Source: Clostridium sp. | Lineage (GTDB): Bacteria > Bacillota > Clostridia > Clostridiales > Clostridiaceae | Reading direction: 5' to 3' | DNA length: 64,000 nt | Assembly (NCBI RefSeq): GCF_030532265.1 | Contig: NZ_JAUNLM010000003.1 | Coordinates: 1 to 64,000, forward strand | In this document: positions 38,805-46,951 of the stretch, in pieces | Numbering within the stretch: position 1 is the first letter of the stretch | How the letters are laid out: the number at the start of each line of letters is the position of its first letter | The notes under the pieces: generated by a model | The model's input: the letters and a program-made list of their open reading frames with translations, nothing else | What the model was told of the DNA's origin: nothing | Database searches by the model: none | Translations under genes and position numbers: made by a program

Positions 38805-39266
38805 ATGACTATATTTATTCAAACACTTTGTTCTTTTATTGCTACTATTGGTTTTGCTGTAATATTTAATATTCATGGTAAAAATCTAATTTTTGCTGGT
38901 ATAGGCGGTGGAATAAGTTGGTTTGTTTATAGTTTATGCTTAAAAATTCACTTTTCTCAAACCACATCTTTTTTTATATCTGCTGTTATTTTTAGTATTT
39001 ATTCTGAAATACTAGCTAGAAAATTAAAAACTCCTGTTACAACATTAGTAGTTTGTGCATTAATCCCTTTAGTTCCTGGATCTGGAATGTATTATACAAT
39101 GTATGAAGCTGTAACTGGAAATATCATTCATTCAATAGAATTAGGATTAAATACTTTATCAAGTGCAGGAGCTTTAGCTCTTGGAGTTATATTTGTCTCT
39201 ACAATTACTAGACAGTATTATTTAGTTAAAAATAAAAGATATAAAAAAAAGATTGAGAAAATTTAA
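38805..39266 (+). CDS. threonine/serine exporter, small half (ThrE_2/DUF3815)
   Basis: A 153-residue membrane protein with about four helices, corresponding to the C-terminal part of ThrE. It contains the conserved motif ALIPLVPGSGMYYTMYEAVTG (about residues 85-105), which parallels the VPGLAITNA motif of the larger half. AGGAGG precedes the ATG. The two probably assemble into one exporter, as in other split Firmicute versions. Confidence 0.88.
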   Translation: MTIFIQTLCSFIATIGFAVIFNIHGKNLIFAGIGGGISWFVYSLCLKIHFSQTTSFFISAVIFSIYSEILARKLKTPVTTLVVCALIPLVPGSGMYYTMYEAVTGNIIHSIELGLNTLSSAGALALGVIFVSTITRQYYLVKNKRYKKKIEKI

Positions 39267-39277
39267 TTCTCAATCTT
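39249..39277 (+). terminator. terminator of the exporter genes
   Basis: AAGATTGAGAA and its complement form an 11-base stem around the stop codon region; the downstream T-run is interrupted (TCACTTTTT). Confidence 0.65.
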
Positions 39278-39339
39278 TCACTTTTTATTTTAATATTAAT
39301 AAAATTACTCACTATATAAAACAAATATATACTTTACTA

Positions 39340-39564
39340 TTAGCTTTTTATAATTTCATTTATTAATTATGAATAATTTCCTTCAAATTTATTATTCATA
39401 ATTACAATATAATATTGTTTTTATAACTTTTTTACTTCTTCTTTATTTTATATATTTGAAATTATTATTTCATCTAGAATACCTTTAGTACTTTCAATAG
39501 CTTATTTAATAAAATTTGTATTATCTTTAAATATAATACAACCACTTATAAAGATATCTTTCAT
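39340..39564 (-). pseudogene. decayed fragment of a GT2-type glycosyltransferase
   Basis: Translating 39564 to 39340 in a single frame gives 74 codons with four internal TAA codons: it begins MKDIFISGCIIFKDNTNFIK, then a stop, then AIESTKGILDEIIISNI, and later KFEGNYS and LINEIIKS. This tracks the N-terminus of family 2 glycosyltransferases of the kind reading ISLCMIVKNE..F...CLES...DEIIIVDTGS..., followed by FSEARN. The catalytic acidic residues and the rest of the enzyme are missing. Four stops and no ribosome site mean that it is not expressed. The remaining part of the 494-base interval 39267-39760 holds nothing I recognise. Confidence 0.5.
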
Positions 39565-39760
39565 AATAATTCTTTTTATAATATAAAATCCTTCATATTA
39601 TTTATATTATCTTTTTTACCTTTAATTATCTTATAATTATAAAATTCTAATTTTATATATTCAAATAAATATTTTTGTATTAATTAAATATTTATTTGAT
39701 AACTATTAATTTATTTATAAATTAAAAAACTAGCCTTTAAATTTAAAGGCTAGTTTTTAA

Positions 39761-41086
39761 TTAATTAATTTCAACTTTATTTTTATGATAATTATATATA
39801 TAAAAAGGAACGCCTATAAGCATTAATATAAATCCCCACATTACAGTTTCTGCACCTGAACCATATATTGTCCAAATTGAATATATAAATGCTAATAATG
39901 GAACTATAGCTTTTTTTATGAAAATTCCAAAATTAAATTCTTTTGTTCCTTTAAACATAAGCATTATTTCTGCTGCTGCTGTTAAAAGATATATTGGTAA
40001 AAATGAAAGTGTTGCAAGTATTGTTATAAATGTAAATGCTGATACCATACTCTTTTGATAATTCATTATTAAAAGTATATTTACTAAAATTGATCCAACT
40101 ATTAAAGCATTTGCTGGAGTTCCATACTTAGGATGAAGTTTTCCAAAAAATTTAGGAAAAACTCCGTCTTCTCCTGCCGCAAAAGCTACACGTGCTGTTG
40201 ATAAAAGCCACCCAATGGTTGTACCTAAAATACATATTACAACTGCAATAGTAATTGGCTTACCAATTGAACTACCTAATATTCTAGTTAATATATCAGT
40301 TAAAGGTGCTTGACTATTTGCAAGTTCTGAATTTGGCATAGCACCCATACTAGCTACACTTATTAACATATATATAACAGATGCTATAATCATTCCATAA
40401 ATTGTACTCTTTCTTACATTTTTCTCTGGATTTTTAATTTCCCCAGCTGTAACAGTTGCACTTTCAAGACCTACAAAAGCCCAAAGCGTTGATGTTGCTG
40501 CAAGTGATATTGTAGAAAGTCCCTTTCCTTGAGGAAGTAATGGCATTATATTTACAGTATCAAAATTAATTAATGCTACTATTATGAATATAGCAAAAAA
40601 TGCAATCTTAAACACTGTAGCTACCGTTTGAATCTTTCCTGCTTTTTTTACTCCAATTATATTTATAATTGTAAAGAACCAAAGTATGGCACTTGTATAA
40701 ATTATAGAGATAAGTGGATCTCTTAAAGCTGGTATAACTGCTGCACTATAACTTGAAAGTGCTACTATTATTGCTGCATTTCCTATCCATGAACCATTCC
40801 AATATAACCATGCACTTAAAAATCCTGCAAATTCTCCAAAAGCAATCTTAGTGTATTGATATGCCCCTCCAGTTGAAGGATATTTAGATCCTAAGTTAGC
40901 AAATGACATTGCAATAAGTATTGATCCTGCAGATGTTAATATCCATGCAATTATTGTTGCAAGTGGTCCTGAAAGCTGTGCAAGTGTTGCTGGAAGCATA
41001 AACACACCTGATCCTATCATATTACCACACACAAGCATAGTTGCCATGAAAAGACTAATTTCCTTTTTTAAATTTCTCTCTTCCAT
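39761..41086 (-). CDS. APC-family amino acid permease, predicted lysine transporter
   Basis: A 441-residue membrane protein with about twelve helices. The APC family hallmarks are the N-terminal NMIGSGVFMLPATLA, GAYQYTKIAFGEFAGFLSAWLYW (near residue 71) and WAFVGLESATVTAGEIKNPEKNVRKST (near 201). The arrangement resembles the basic amino acid/polyamine antiporter group. Substrate prediction comes from its leader, which is a lysine riboswitch: lysine uptake (or lysine/other basic amino acid exchange) is therefore the likely role. GGAGG precedes the ATG. Confidence 0.85.
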   Translation of the reverse strand: MEERNLKKEISLFMATMLVCGNMIGSGVFMLPATLAQLSGPLATIIAWILTSAGSILIAMSFANLGSKYPSTGGAYQYTKIAFGEFAGFLSAWLYWNGSWIGNAAIIVALSSYSAAVIPALRDPLISIIYTSAILWFFTIINIIGVKKAGKIQTVATVFKIAFFAIFIIVALINFDTVNIMPLLPQGKGLSTISLAATSTLWAFVGLESATVTAGEIKNPEKNVRKSTIYGMIIASVIYMLISVASMGAMPNSELANSQAPLTDILTRILGSSIGKPITIAVVICILGTTIGWLLSTARVAFAAGEDGVFPKFFGKLHPKYGTPANALIVGSILVNILLIMNYQKSMVSAFTFITILATLSFLPIYLLTAAAEIMLMFKGTKEFNFGIFIKKAIVPLLAFIYSIWTIYGSGAETVMWGFILMLIGVPFYIYNYHKNKVEIN

Positions 41087-41128
41087 TTAGTCCTCCTTAA
41101 AGTATATCTTTATAAAGGTAAAATAAAA

Positions 41129-41156
41129 GCTCAGAGAAGTATTCTAATCTCTGAGC
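41129..41156 (-). terminator. lysine riboswitch expression-platform terminator
   Basis: GCTCAGAGA/TCTCTGAGC with a ten-base loop, followed on the reverse strand by TTTTATTTT, between the aptamer and the permease gene; the attenuator arm of the riboswitch. Confidence 0.85.
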
Positions 41157-41179
41157 CCGAATAACTAAAATTCAAAACA

Positions 41180-41352
41180 CAAAGATAGCTCTCCACAAAA
41201 CTTGTGACAGTTTTACATATATTTTATGTAAACCCAACATACAATTTTAAAGCTTCCATTGTACATTTCGGCAATAATACCTTTCCTTAAAAATCATCGT
41301 GCTTACCTCATTAAAAGTACTGATTATTATTGCAACCTCTATCTTACCTATT
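41180..41352 (-). promoter_or_regulatory. lysine riboswitch (L-box) of the permease gene
   Basis: On the reverse strand the conserved L-box blocks appear in order: AGATAGAGGTTGCAA (41346-41332), GAGGTAAG, AAGGAAAGGTATTATTGCCGAA, GTTGGGTTTACAT with its complementary ATGTAAAACTGTCAC, and the closing TGGAGAGCTATC (41195-41184), which pairs with the first block. The order and words match the lysine aptamer. Lysine binding would favour the downstream terminator. Confidence 0.93.
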
Positions 41353-41368
41353 TTTTAGTGACTATGTA

Positions 41369-41397
41369 ATTGTAGACAAAATTTTTAATAATGTCAA
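41369..41397 (-). promoter_or_regulatory. promoter of the lysine-riboswitch transcript
   Basis: TTGACA (41397-41392), a 17-base spacer and TACAAT (41374-41369) on the reverse strand. The -35 box touches the stop codon of the upstream small gene, and the start point would fall just before the aptamer. Confidence 0.75.
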
Positions 41398-41398
41398 T

Positions 41399-41737
41399 TT
41401 ATTTTATATTATTTTTTATATTCATATAAGTGCTTTTTTTTATATTTATACTATTTATATCAATATTATTGGGATTAGTAGTTAATTTATAATCTTTTAT
41501 CCAATAGTTTCCGTCAACATATGTACCTTCTTCAACTAATTCGCTTGGATTTTCATCATATACTTCTTCAATATTATTATCAGGTGTTAATATAACCAAA
41601 CGTCTACATGCTTCCTCAGCATCATCAAATATATTATAAAATGCATTATAATTATTAAAAGATCTTACTGATGTAACTACTTTTATATTCAATCCTAATT
41701 CTTTTGCAACATCTGTTAATTTAATTGTATCTTTCAT
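41399..41737 (-). CDS. hypothetical protein, 112 residues
   Basis: Not recognised. It starts MKDTIKLTDVAKELGLNIKVVTSVRSFNN, which has a DVAKELGL stretch like the beginning of a helix-turn-helix in LacI/MerR-type proteins, but no full domain follows. The rest is acidic and rich in Asn, Ile and Tyr and has no membrane segment. AAAGGAGAG before the ATG and a stable frame suggest that it is real. It lies 23 bases after the flavodoxin-like gene and may share its transcript. Its stop is immediately followed by the lysine-riboswitch promoter. Confidence 0.65.
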   Translation of the reverse strand: MKDTIKLTDVAKELGLNIKVVTSVRSFNNYNAFYNIFDDAEEACRRLVILTPDNNIEEVYDENPSELVEEGTYVDGNYWIKDYKLTTNPNNIDINSINIKKSTYMNIKNNIK

Positions 41738-41760
41738 ATTAAACTCTCCTTTTATTATAA

Positions 41761-42243
41761 TTAAAATAGTTCTTTAACTTTCTTAGCTATTCTTTCTCCA
41801 AATATCATAGGTGTTTCTTTGTCTTCATCATTAACACCATTTACACTAACATAACCTAAATGTATAAAAGGTTTACCATGTGCTGACCCTCCAGAATATA
41901 AAAGCATTCCTTTTACAATTAAATGATTCATTAATGTTAAAATAGCAGTATCTGCTCCTCCCCATATGTAATCAGCTGTAGCATACATAGCTCCTATCTT
42001 ACCTTCTAAATTAACATTACGTGAATTATCTAACCAATTCTTAATATTAGAAGTAGTGTTAGCTAAATATGTTGGTGTACCAAATATTACCGCCTTACTT
42101 TCATTTAAAAAATTTATATCAATGTTATTAATATTCATACATTTTACTTCAATTTCACTTACTCTCTCAGCACCTAGCTTTATTGTTTCTCCAATTCTTT
42201 TAGTATGCCCACTTTTTGAATCATATAATATAGAAATTTTCAT
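41761..42243 (-). CDS. flavodoxin-family protein (WrbA/NAD(P)H-quinone reductase-like)
   Basis: A 160-residue flavoprotein. The FMN phosphate loop is ILYDSKSGHTKRIGETI at the N-terminus, and the isoalloxazine contacts are GTPTYLANTTSNIKNWLD (about residue 71) and ATADYIWGGADTA (about 104). This combination is typical of WrbA-like and multimeric flavodoxin-like reductases. I start at the ATG at 42243 because GGAGGG precedes it; the frame runs on to a TTG at 42258 that lies within the site. An electron carrier or quinone reductase in redox stress is likely; the partner is unknown. Confidence 0.83.
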   Translation of the reverse strand: MKISILYDSKSGHTKRIGETIKLGAERVSEIEVKCMNINNIDINFLNESKAVIFGTPTYLANTTSNIKNWLDNSRNVNLEGKIGAMYATADYIWGGADTAILTLMNHLIVKGMLLYSGGSAHGKPFIHLGYVSVNGVNDEDKETPMIFGERIAKKVKELF

Positions 42244-42280
42244 AAATTTACCCTCCAACCTTTATCTTTTGTTTTATATA

Positions 42281-42313
42281 AAATAGGTGTAAGCATTAAT
42301 CTTACACCTATTT
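42281..42313 (-). terminator. terminator of the DUF4313-like gene
   Basis: AAATAGGTGTAAG and its complement form a 13-base stem around a seven-base loop, followed on the reverse strand by T-rich sequence. Confidence 0.8.
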
Positions 42314-42333
42314 TTAAATTAAAAATTTTTTAA

Positions 42334-42783
42334 TTAAATTTCTTCTATCTCATCAATAGATTCAATTTCTTCTAAATTTTCTTCTTTTTCTTTTGAAGCA
42401 ATAAATGAGCTTAAATCATTATATGTACTTTTAGCAAATTCTAAAAATAACTCTTCATCAATTTCTTTAAATTCTCTGCTGTTAACTACAACTAAATCTC
42501 TCATTAAAAGATTTACATCTATTCTACCAACAACTTTAGCAAGATTTGCTGAAGTTATAGCATTTAATATTCCTTCACATTCGTTTCTATTATTTATGAT
42601 TGCGTTGTTTGATTTTGGTAAGCTTTCTTTATAATCTAGTGTAACACACTCATAAAATTCACCGTACTCATCATATACCTCTAAAGCTATATTATTAGTA
42701 TCTAAATATCTTTCCATTACACAAGTTAAATTTAAACCATCCCAGTGTATTTTTTTATTAAATACTTTTATAGTTTCCATCAT
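42334..42783 (-). CDS. DUF4313-like hypothetical protein
   Basis: A 149-residue soluble protein. The N-terminal 70 residues (FNKKIHWDGLNLTCVMERYLDTNNIALEVYDEYGEFYECVTLDY) resemble DUF4313 proteins of Firmicutes, small domains seen often in mobile elements but also in chromosomes; the match is from memory and should be checked. The C-terminus is a strongly acidic tail (KEEENLEEIESIDEIEEI from about residue 130), suggestive of a charged, flexible end. Single gene with its own terminator. Confidence 0.6.
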   Translation of the reverse strand: MMETIKVFNKKIHWDGLNLTCVMERYLDTNNIALEVYDEYGEFYECVTLDYKESLPKSNNAIINNRNECEGILNAITSANLAKVVGRIDVNLLMRDLVVVNSREFKEIDEELFLEFAKSTYNDLSSFIASKEKEENLEEIESIDEIEEI

Positions 42784-42945
42784 TTCTACCTTCTTCCAAA
42801 TATACTTTTATTAAGTGCATATAAATACTATAATATGTCTAACTGTAAAAGAAGTTAGCTTATTCACTTAAAATAAATTACTTATATATTATACATTAAA
42901 ATATATGTTTTTTGAAATATTTGCTGAAATTCTTAAATAAATATA

Positions 42946-43182
42946 TTAATTTTGCTCATTATAAACTATTTTATCTAATATATCTTTTCTATCTTCACCT
43001 AAAAAATTAGCTAATTTTGATGGCATATGTCCATCCTTATAAACAGCATTTTTATTTGCATCTACTATTCTTAGTACTTTTTGTGCTAATTTTTCATAAG
43101 TAATAAGGTCTTCTAAATATTGGTCTATTAAGTCTTTTAAACAAGTTGCTAATTCCTTAGGATTTCTATAAACTGCTCTCAT
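42946..43182 (-). CDS. conserved small clostridial protein (TIGR04540-like)
   Basis: A 78-residue, helical, soluble protein. The sequence RAVYRNPKELATCLKDLIDQYLEDLITYEKL, then IVDANKNAVYKDGHMPSKLANFLGEDR, matches a widespread small clostridial family that I recall as TIGR04540; no function is known. A clean AAAGGAG site precedes the ATG. It is well separated from both neighbours and probably has its own promoter. Confidence 0.72.
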   Translation of the reverse strand: MRAVYRNPKELATCLKDLIDQYLEDLITYEKLAQKVLRIVDANKNAVYKDGHMPSKLANFLGEDRKDILDKIVYNEQN

Positions 43183-43259
43183 AATTTACTCCTTTGTACT
43201 AATAAATTTCTTAAATATATAATACCATATTTTATTATTATTTCAATCTTACATTTAAA

Positions 43260-43601
43260 CTACTTTATCTTTATTAAATTATTAGGATTTAAAATATCCA
43301 TTTCATAAAGATTACCATCTACTGTAACATAAAAAAATCCTAATGATGATGTATGCATATCCATTATAACCCTTGGATTAAAGCCATAAGCTTTTTTTCC
43401 ATTTAATTCAATATCATCAATACTATCAATAATTATTTCTTCTTGAATATTATTGTTTAATTTCACATATTCATAAACTATATTTTTAGCTTCATCTTTT
43501 GATATTTCACTTTGAAATTTGTTAAAAGTCTCTTTACTACAACCAAAAATACTTAAAGTAATTATTAAAAAACTAATTATTAAAAGGTTTATTTTTCTCA
43601 T
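43260..43601 (-). CDS. small lipoprotein
   Basis: A 113-residue protein with a lipoprotein signal: a basic N-terminus (MRKIN), the hydrophobic run LLIISFLIITLSI and the lipobox SIFGC with the lipidated Cys at about residue 21. The mature part has EAKNIVYEYVKLNNNIQEEIIIDSIDDIELNGKKAYGF, a pattern like PepSY-type domains. AAGGAG precedes the ATG. No family could be named; surface-exposed and probably short-lived or regulatory. Confidence 0.72.
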   Translation of the reverse strand: MRKINLLIISFLIITLSIFGCSKETFNKFQSEISKDEAKNIVYEYVKLNNNIQEEIIIDSIDDIELNGKKAYGFNPRVIMDMHTSSLGFFYVTVDGNLYEMDILNPNNLIKIK

Positions 43602-43734
43602 AGTTGCTCCTTAAATATTAATTACTTATAACTATGAGTATTTTTTTATTTAAATACTATTTATAATTATTTTAAAAATTAAATTTATTTAAACCTATTT
43701 TTATATAATTATAAATTTAATAATTATATTATAA

Positions 43735-43772
43735 AAAGAGAGCAATTTAAACTTTAAAATTACTCTCTTTAA
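43735..43772 (-). terminator. probable terminator of pepD
   Basis: AAAGAGAG/CTCTCTTT extended by AATT pairs around one mismatch; A- and T-rich flanks, located after the pepD stop on the reverse strand. Confidence 0.55.
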
Positions 43773-43803
43773 ATATTAATAAATTTATATTTCTAAAATA
43801 TAT

Positions 43804-45255
43804 TTAATTGATTTCCTTTAAAAGTTCTACTAAGAATTTATACATTCTTTCAGCTGATGATATACTTAAATGTTCTGTTGGAGTATGAGCATTAAATATA
43901 TATGGTCCAAAACTTATCATATCAGTATCTTTCATAGTTTCTTTAAATAATCCACACTCAAGACCTGCATGAATTGCTGAAATTTCAGCTTCTTTATGGA
44001 ACATATCTTTATATACCTTCTCACAAAGCTTTCTTATATTTGAGTTTGGATCATATTCCCACTCAGGATATTCACTAACCTTTTCTATTGAAGCACCTGC
44101 TCTTTCAGCTATTACTGATAATTTATTAAATACTTCATATTTTAAACTTTTAATTGAACTTCTTATAGAAGTGATTATAGAAATATTATTTTTAAAAGTC
44201 TCTATAACTGCAACATTTAAACTAGTTTGAACTAATCCTTTTATATCTTCACTCATATTTTGAACTCCATTTGGACACATAACTAAGAAATCTATTAAGT
44301 TAGAAGTTGTGCTTAAATTAAATTGTTTATCTACACCTTCATTATAATCATAAACTTCAACATTTAATCCTTTATCTGCTATTCTATATTCAACCTTAAA
44401 ATCTTTTGCAATATTTTCTACTATTGCTTTTACTTTGTTAATATCATCTGAATTATTTAAAGTAAGTAGAACCTCACATTTACGTGGTATAGCATTATGT
44501 TTTGTTCCACCATTTATACTTACTAAATTAAATGGTACTTCTTTTCTTAATTCAAATAATATTCTTCCTATTAGCTTATTGGCATTAGCTCTTTGTTTTA
44601 TTATTTCTAATCCTGAATGACCACCAAGTAAACCATTTACTTCTAATTTAATACACCTTCCATAAGCTTCTTCTAATTCACCTTCAAATATAACTTTAGT
44701 ATTTATTCCGCCAGCACAAGCTGTTAAAAATATTCCTTCTTCTTCTGAATCAATATTTAATAATATCTTTCCTTTTAAAAGACTAGTATCTAATGCCATA
44801 GCACCATCCATACCAACTTCTTCTGATGTAGTAAATACTGCTTCTATTTCAGGATGATTAATATCATCTGAATCTAATATAGCAAGTGTATATGCAACTG
44901 CTATTCCATCATCTGCACCTAGTGTAGTATCATTTGCATATAAAAAATCACCTTCTACTTTTAATTCTAAAGAGTCTTTATCAAAATCATGCTTACTATT
45001 AGCTCCTTTTTCACAAACCATATCCATATGTCCTTGTATTATTACAGGTGTCTTATTTTCATAACCTTTAGTTGCAGGTTTTTTTATAATTACATTTAAT
45101 GCATTATCTTGTATTACCTCAAGGCTTCTTTCTTTTGCAAAATTAACTAAGTAATCACTTATTTGTTTTTCTTTATATGAACCATGAGGAATTTTAGTTA
45201 TTTCTTCAAAAAACTTAAATACTTTTTTTGGCTCTAAATTTTTACATACTGACAT
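43804..45255 (-). CDS. pepD: aminoacyl-histidine dipeptidase (PepD, M20)
   Basis: A 483-residue cytosolic zinc dipeptidase that cleaves Xaa-His and other dipeptides. The metal-binding blocks are IQGHMDMVCEK (about residue 76) and NDTTLGADDGIAVAYTLA (about 112-129), with the catalytic Glu pair in FTTSEEVGMDGA (about 146) and the last ligand region AIHAGLECGLFKETM near residue 424. The SINGGTKHNAIPRKCEV block belongs to the lid domain. AAGGAG precedes the ATG. It is not DapE or an N-acetyl-DAP deacetylase, which are shorter (about 380 residues). Confidence 0.93.
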   Translation of the reverse strand: MSVCKNLEPKKVFKFFEEITKIPHGSYKEKQISDYLVNFAKERSLEVIQDNALNVIIKKPATKGYENKTPVIIQGHMDMVCEKGANSKHDFDKDSLELKVEGDFLYANDTTLGADDGIAVAYTLAILDSDDINHPEIEAVFTTSEEVGMDGAMALDTSLLKGKILLNIDSEEEGIFLTACAGGINTKVIFEGELEEAYGRCIKLEVNGLLGGHSGLEIIKQRANANKLIGRILFELRKEVPFNLVSINGGTKHNAIPRKCEVLLTLNNSDDINKVKAIVENIAKDFKVEYRIADKGLNVEVYDYNEGVDKQFNLSTTSNLIDFLVMCPNGVQNMSEDIKGLVQTSLNVAVIETFKNNISIITSIRSSIKSLKYEVFNKLSVIAERAGASIEKVSEYPEWEYDPNSNIRKLCEKVYKDMFHKEAEISAIHAGLECGLFKETMKDTDMISFGPYIFNAHTPTEHLSISSAERMYKFLVELLKEIN

Positions 45256-45393
45256 AATAATCGCTCCTTCTTAATGTCAAATTTTATTAAATTTATTTTA
45301 CTTATAAAAAAATTGTAATTATTTTTAAATTAATAATCAATATATTATTATAAATTTGATAAAATTTATATTTTAATAATAGTTTTTTTATAA

Positions 45394-45427
45394 AATAAAG
45401 AGCACTATAATAATAGTACTCCTTATT
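45394..45427 (-). terminator. terminator of the cobalamin operon
   Basis: A 15-base stem with two G-U pairs (AATAAGGAGTACTAT with ATAGTGCTCTTTATT on the reverse strand), followed by a T-rich tract, just after cbiP. Confidence 0.78.
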
Positions 45428-45433
45428 TTCTAG

Positions 45434-46939
45434 TTAATTATTATTTATTATACTTTCTATCTTACTTACATCTATATTTTCTTCTAAAATACTAGATATT
45501 CTATCATATTCTTTATTTTTATATTCTCTATAAGATTCTTCTTCATTTAAATTGAAATCTTTTATATTATTCTTATTGCAAATAACCTTAATAAGATTTT
45601 CATTAAATTCATCAGAATCAAATATACCATGAAGATATGTTCCTATTACAGTACCACTTTTATTTATGGAACCAACTATTCTATTATTTTCTCCATATAT
45701 AAATGGAATTACATTTTCATTATATTCATTAAATCCATTATGAATTTCATATCCATTTACATTCAAATCTTTAAAGTATTCATTAATTGGATTATCAATA
45801 TTTATTTTTCCTTCTGTTTGAATCGTAGTTTTCTCTCTGCTAAATTTAGTCTTAAAATTTAATAAATTAAAACCTTCTTCTCTCTTAGAGCTTCCTTCTA
45901 TTTGCATATCATCTAAAATTGCCTCTCCTAGCATTTGATATCCACCACATACTCCAAATAAAATAGTTCCTTGTTTATTTAAATCTTTTAGCCTATTAAA
46001 AAATCCTTTTTCTTTAATAAACTTTAAATCTTCTATACTATTTTTACTTCCTGGAATAATTATCATATGAGGATTATTTAAATCTAAAACATTATCTACA
46101 TATCTTAAATTAACATAATTAATCCTTTCTAAATTATTAAAATCAGTAAAATTAGACATGTGTGGAAGCTTCAAAACTGCAATATCTATTTTATAATTAT
46201 CTCTATAATTATTAGTAGTTCTATATGTTACACCATCTTCATCTTCAATATTTAACTTAGTATATGGCATAACTCCAAGTACAGGTATATTTATTATTTT
46301 TTCTAAATCTTTCATTGCTCCTTTAAAAAGATCTACCCTACCTCTAAATTTATTTATAATTACACCTTTAACTCTTTTTCTATCTTCTTCATCTAAAAGC
46401 ATAAGAGTTCCAACTACAGAGGCAAAAACTCCTCCTCTATCAATATCTGCAACTAATATAACAGGTACATCTGCCATTCTTGCCATTTCCATATTAGCTA
46501 TATCTGTATCTTTTAAATTTATCTCTGCACAACTACCTGAACCTTCAAGAACCATTAAATCATAATTATTTTTTATGTTATTATATGTATTTAATACTTC
46601 TTTTTTTAATTCTTTATTTATTTCTTTGTATTTATAAGCATCCATTATAAATTTAACTTTTCCATTTACTATAACTTGAGTTTTTCCTCCATTTGGCTTT
46701 AAAAGTAATGGATTCATAAAGCTTTCTGGTTCAATATTACATGCTTCAGCTTGCACAACTTGAGCTCTTCCCATTTCATCTCCTGATTTTGTAACAAATG
46801 AATTTAAAGATATATTCATAGCCTTGAAAGGGCAAACCTTTAAACTTTTATTTGTAAAATATCTGCATACAGCTGTTGCTAAAGTACTCTTTCCTACCGA
46901 TGAAGCCGTTCCAAGAAACATTATCCCTTTAGTTTTCAT
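45434..46939 (-). CDS. cbiP: cobyric acid synthase
   Basis: Amidates four side chains (b, d, e and g) of adenosylcobyrinate a,c-diamide with glutamine and ATP; also called cobQ. The 501-residue product starts with the dethiobiotin-synthetase-like ATP loop MFLGTASSVGKSTLATAVCRYF and has the C-terminal glutaminase domain with the nucleophile in ILFGVCGGYQMLG (about residue 330) and the late His in YLHGIFDSDEF. AAGGAA precedes the ATG. Last gene of the operon. It needs an adenosylated substrate, so cobO at 12.9 kb must act before it. Confidence 0.95.
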   Translation of the reverse strand: MKTKGIMFLGTASSVGKSTLATAVCRYFTNKSLKVCPFKAMNISLNSFVTKSGDEMGRAQVVQAEACNIEPESFMNPLLLKPNGGKTQVIVNGKVKFIMDAYKYKEINKELKKEVLNTYNNIKNNYDLMVLEGSGSCAEINLKDTDIANMEMARMADVPVILVADIDRGGVFASVVGTLMLLDEEDRKRVKGVIINKFRGRVDLFKGAMKDLEKIINIPVLGVMPYTKLNIEDEDGVTYRTTNNYRDNYKIDIAVLKLPHMSNFTDFNNLERINYVNLRYVDNVLDLNNPHMIIIPGSKNSIEDLKFIKEKGFFNRLKDLNKQGTILFGVCGGYQMLGEAILDDMQIEGSSKREEGFNLLNFKTKFSREKTTIQTEGKINIDNPINEYFKDLNVNGYEIHNGFNEYNENVIPFIYGENNRIVGSINKSGTVIGTYLHGIFDSDEFNENLIKVICNKNNIKDFNLNEEESYREYKNKEYDRISSILEENIDVSKIESIINNN

Positions 46940-46951
46940 TTTATCATTCCT

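Noticed and set aside
43804..45255. The M20 peptidase as the missing DAP deacetylase
   Set aside because: At 483 residues with the lid-domain blocks it matches PepD; DAP deacetylases and DapE are about 100 residues shorter.
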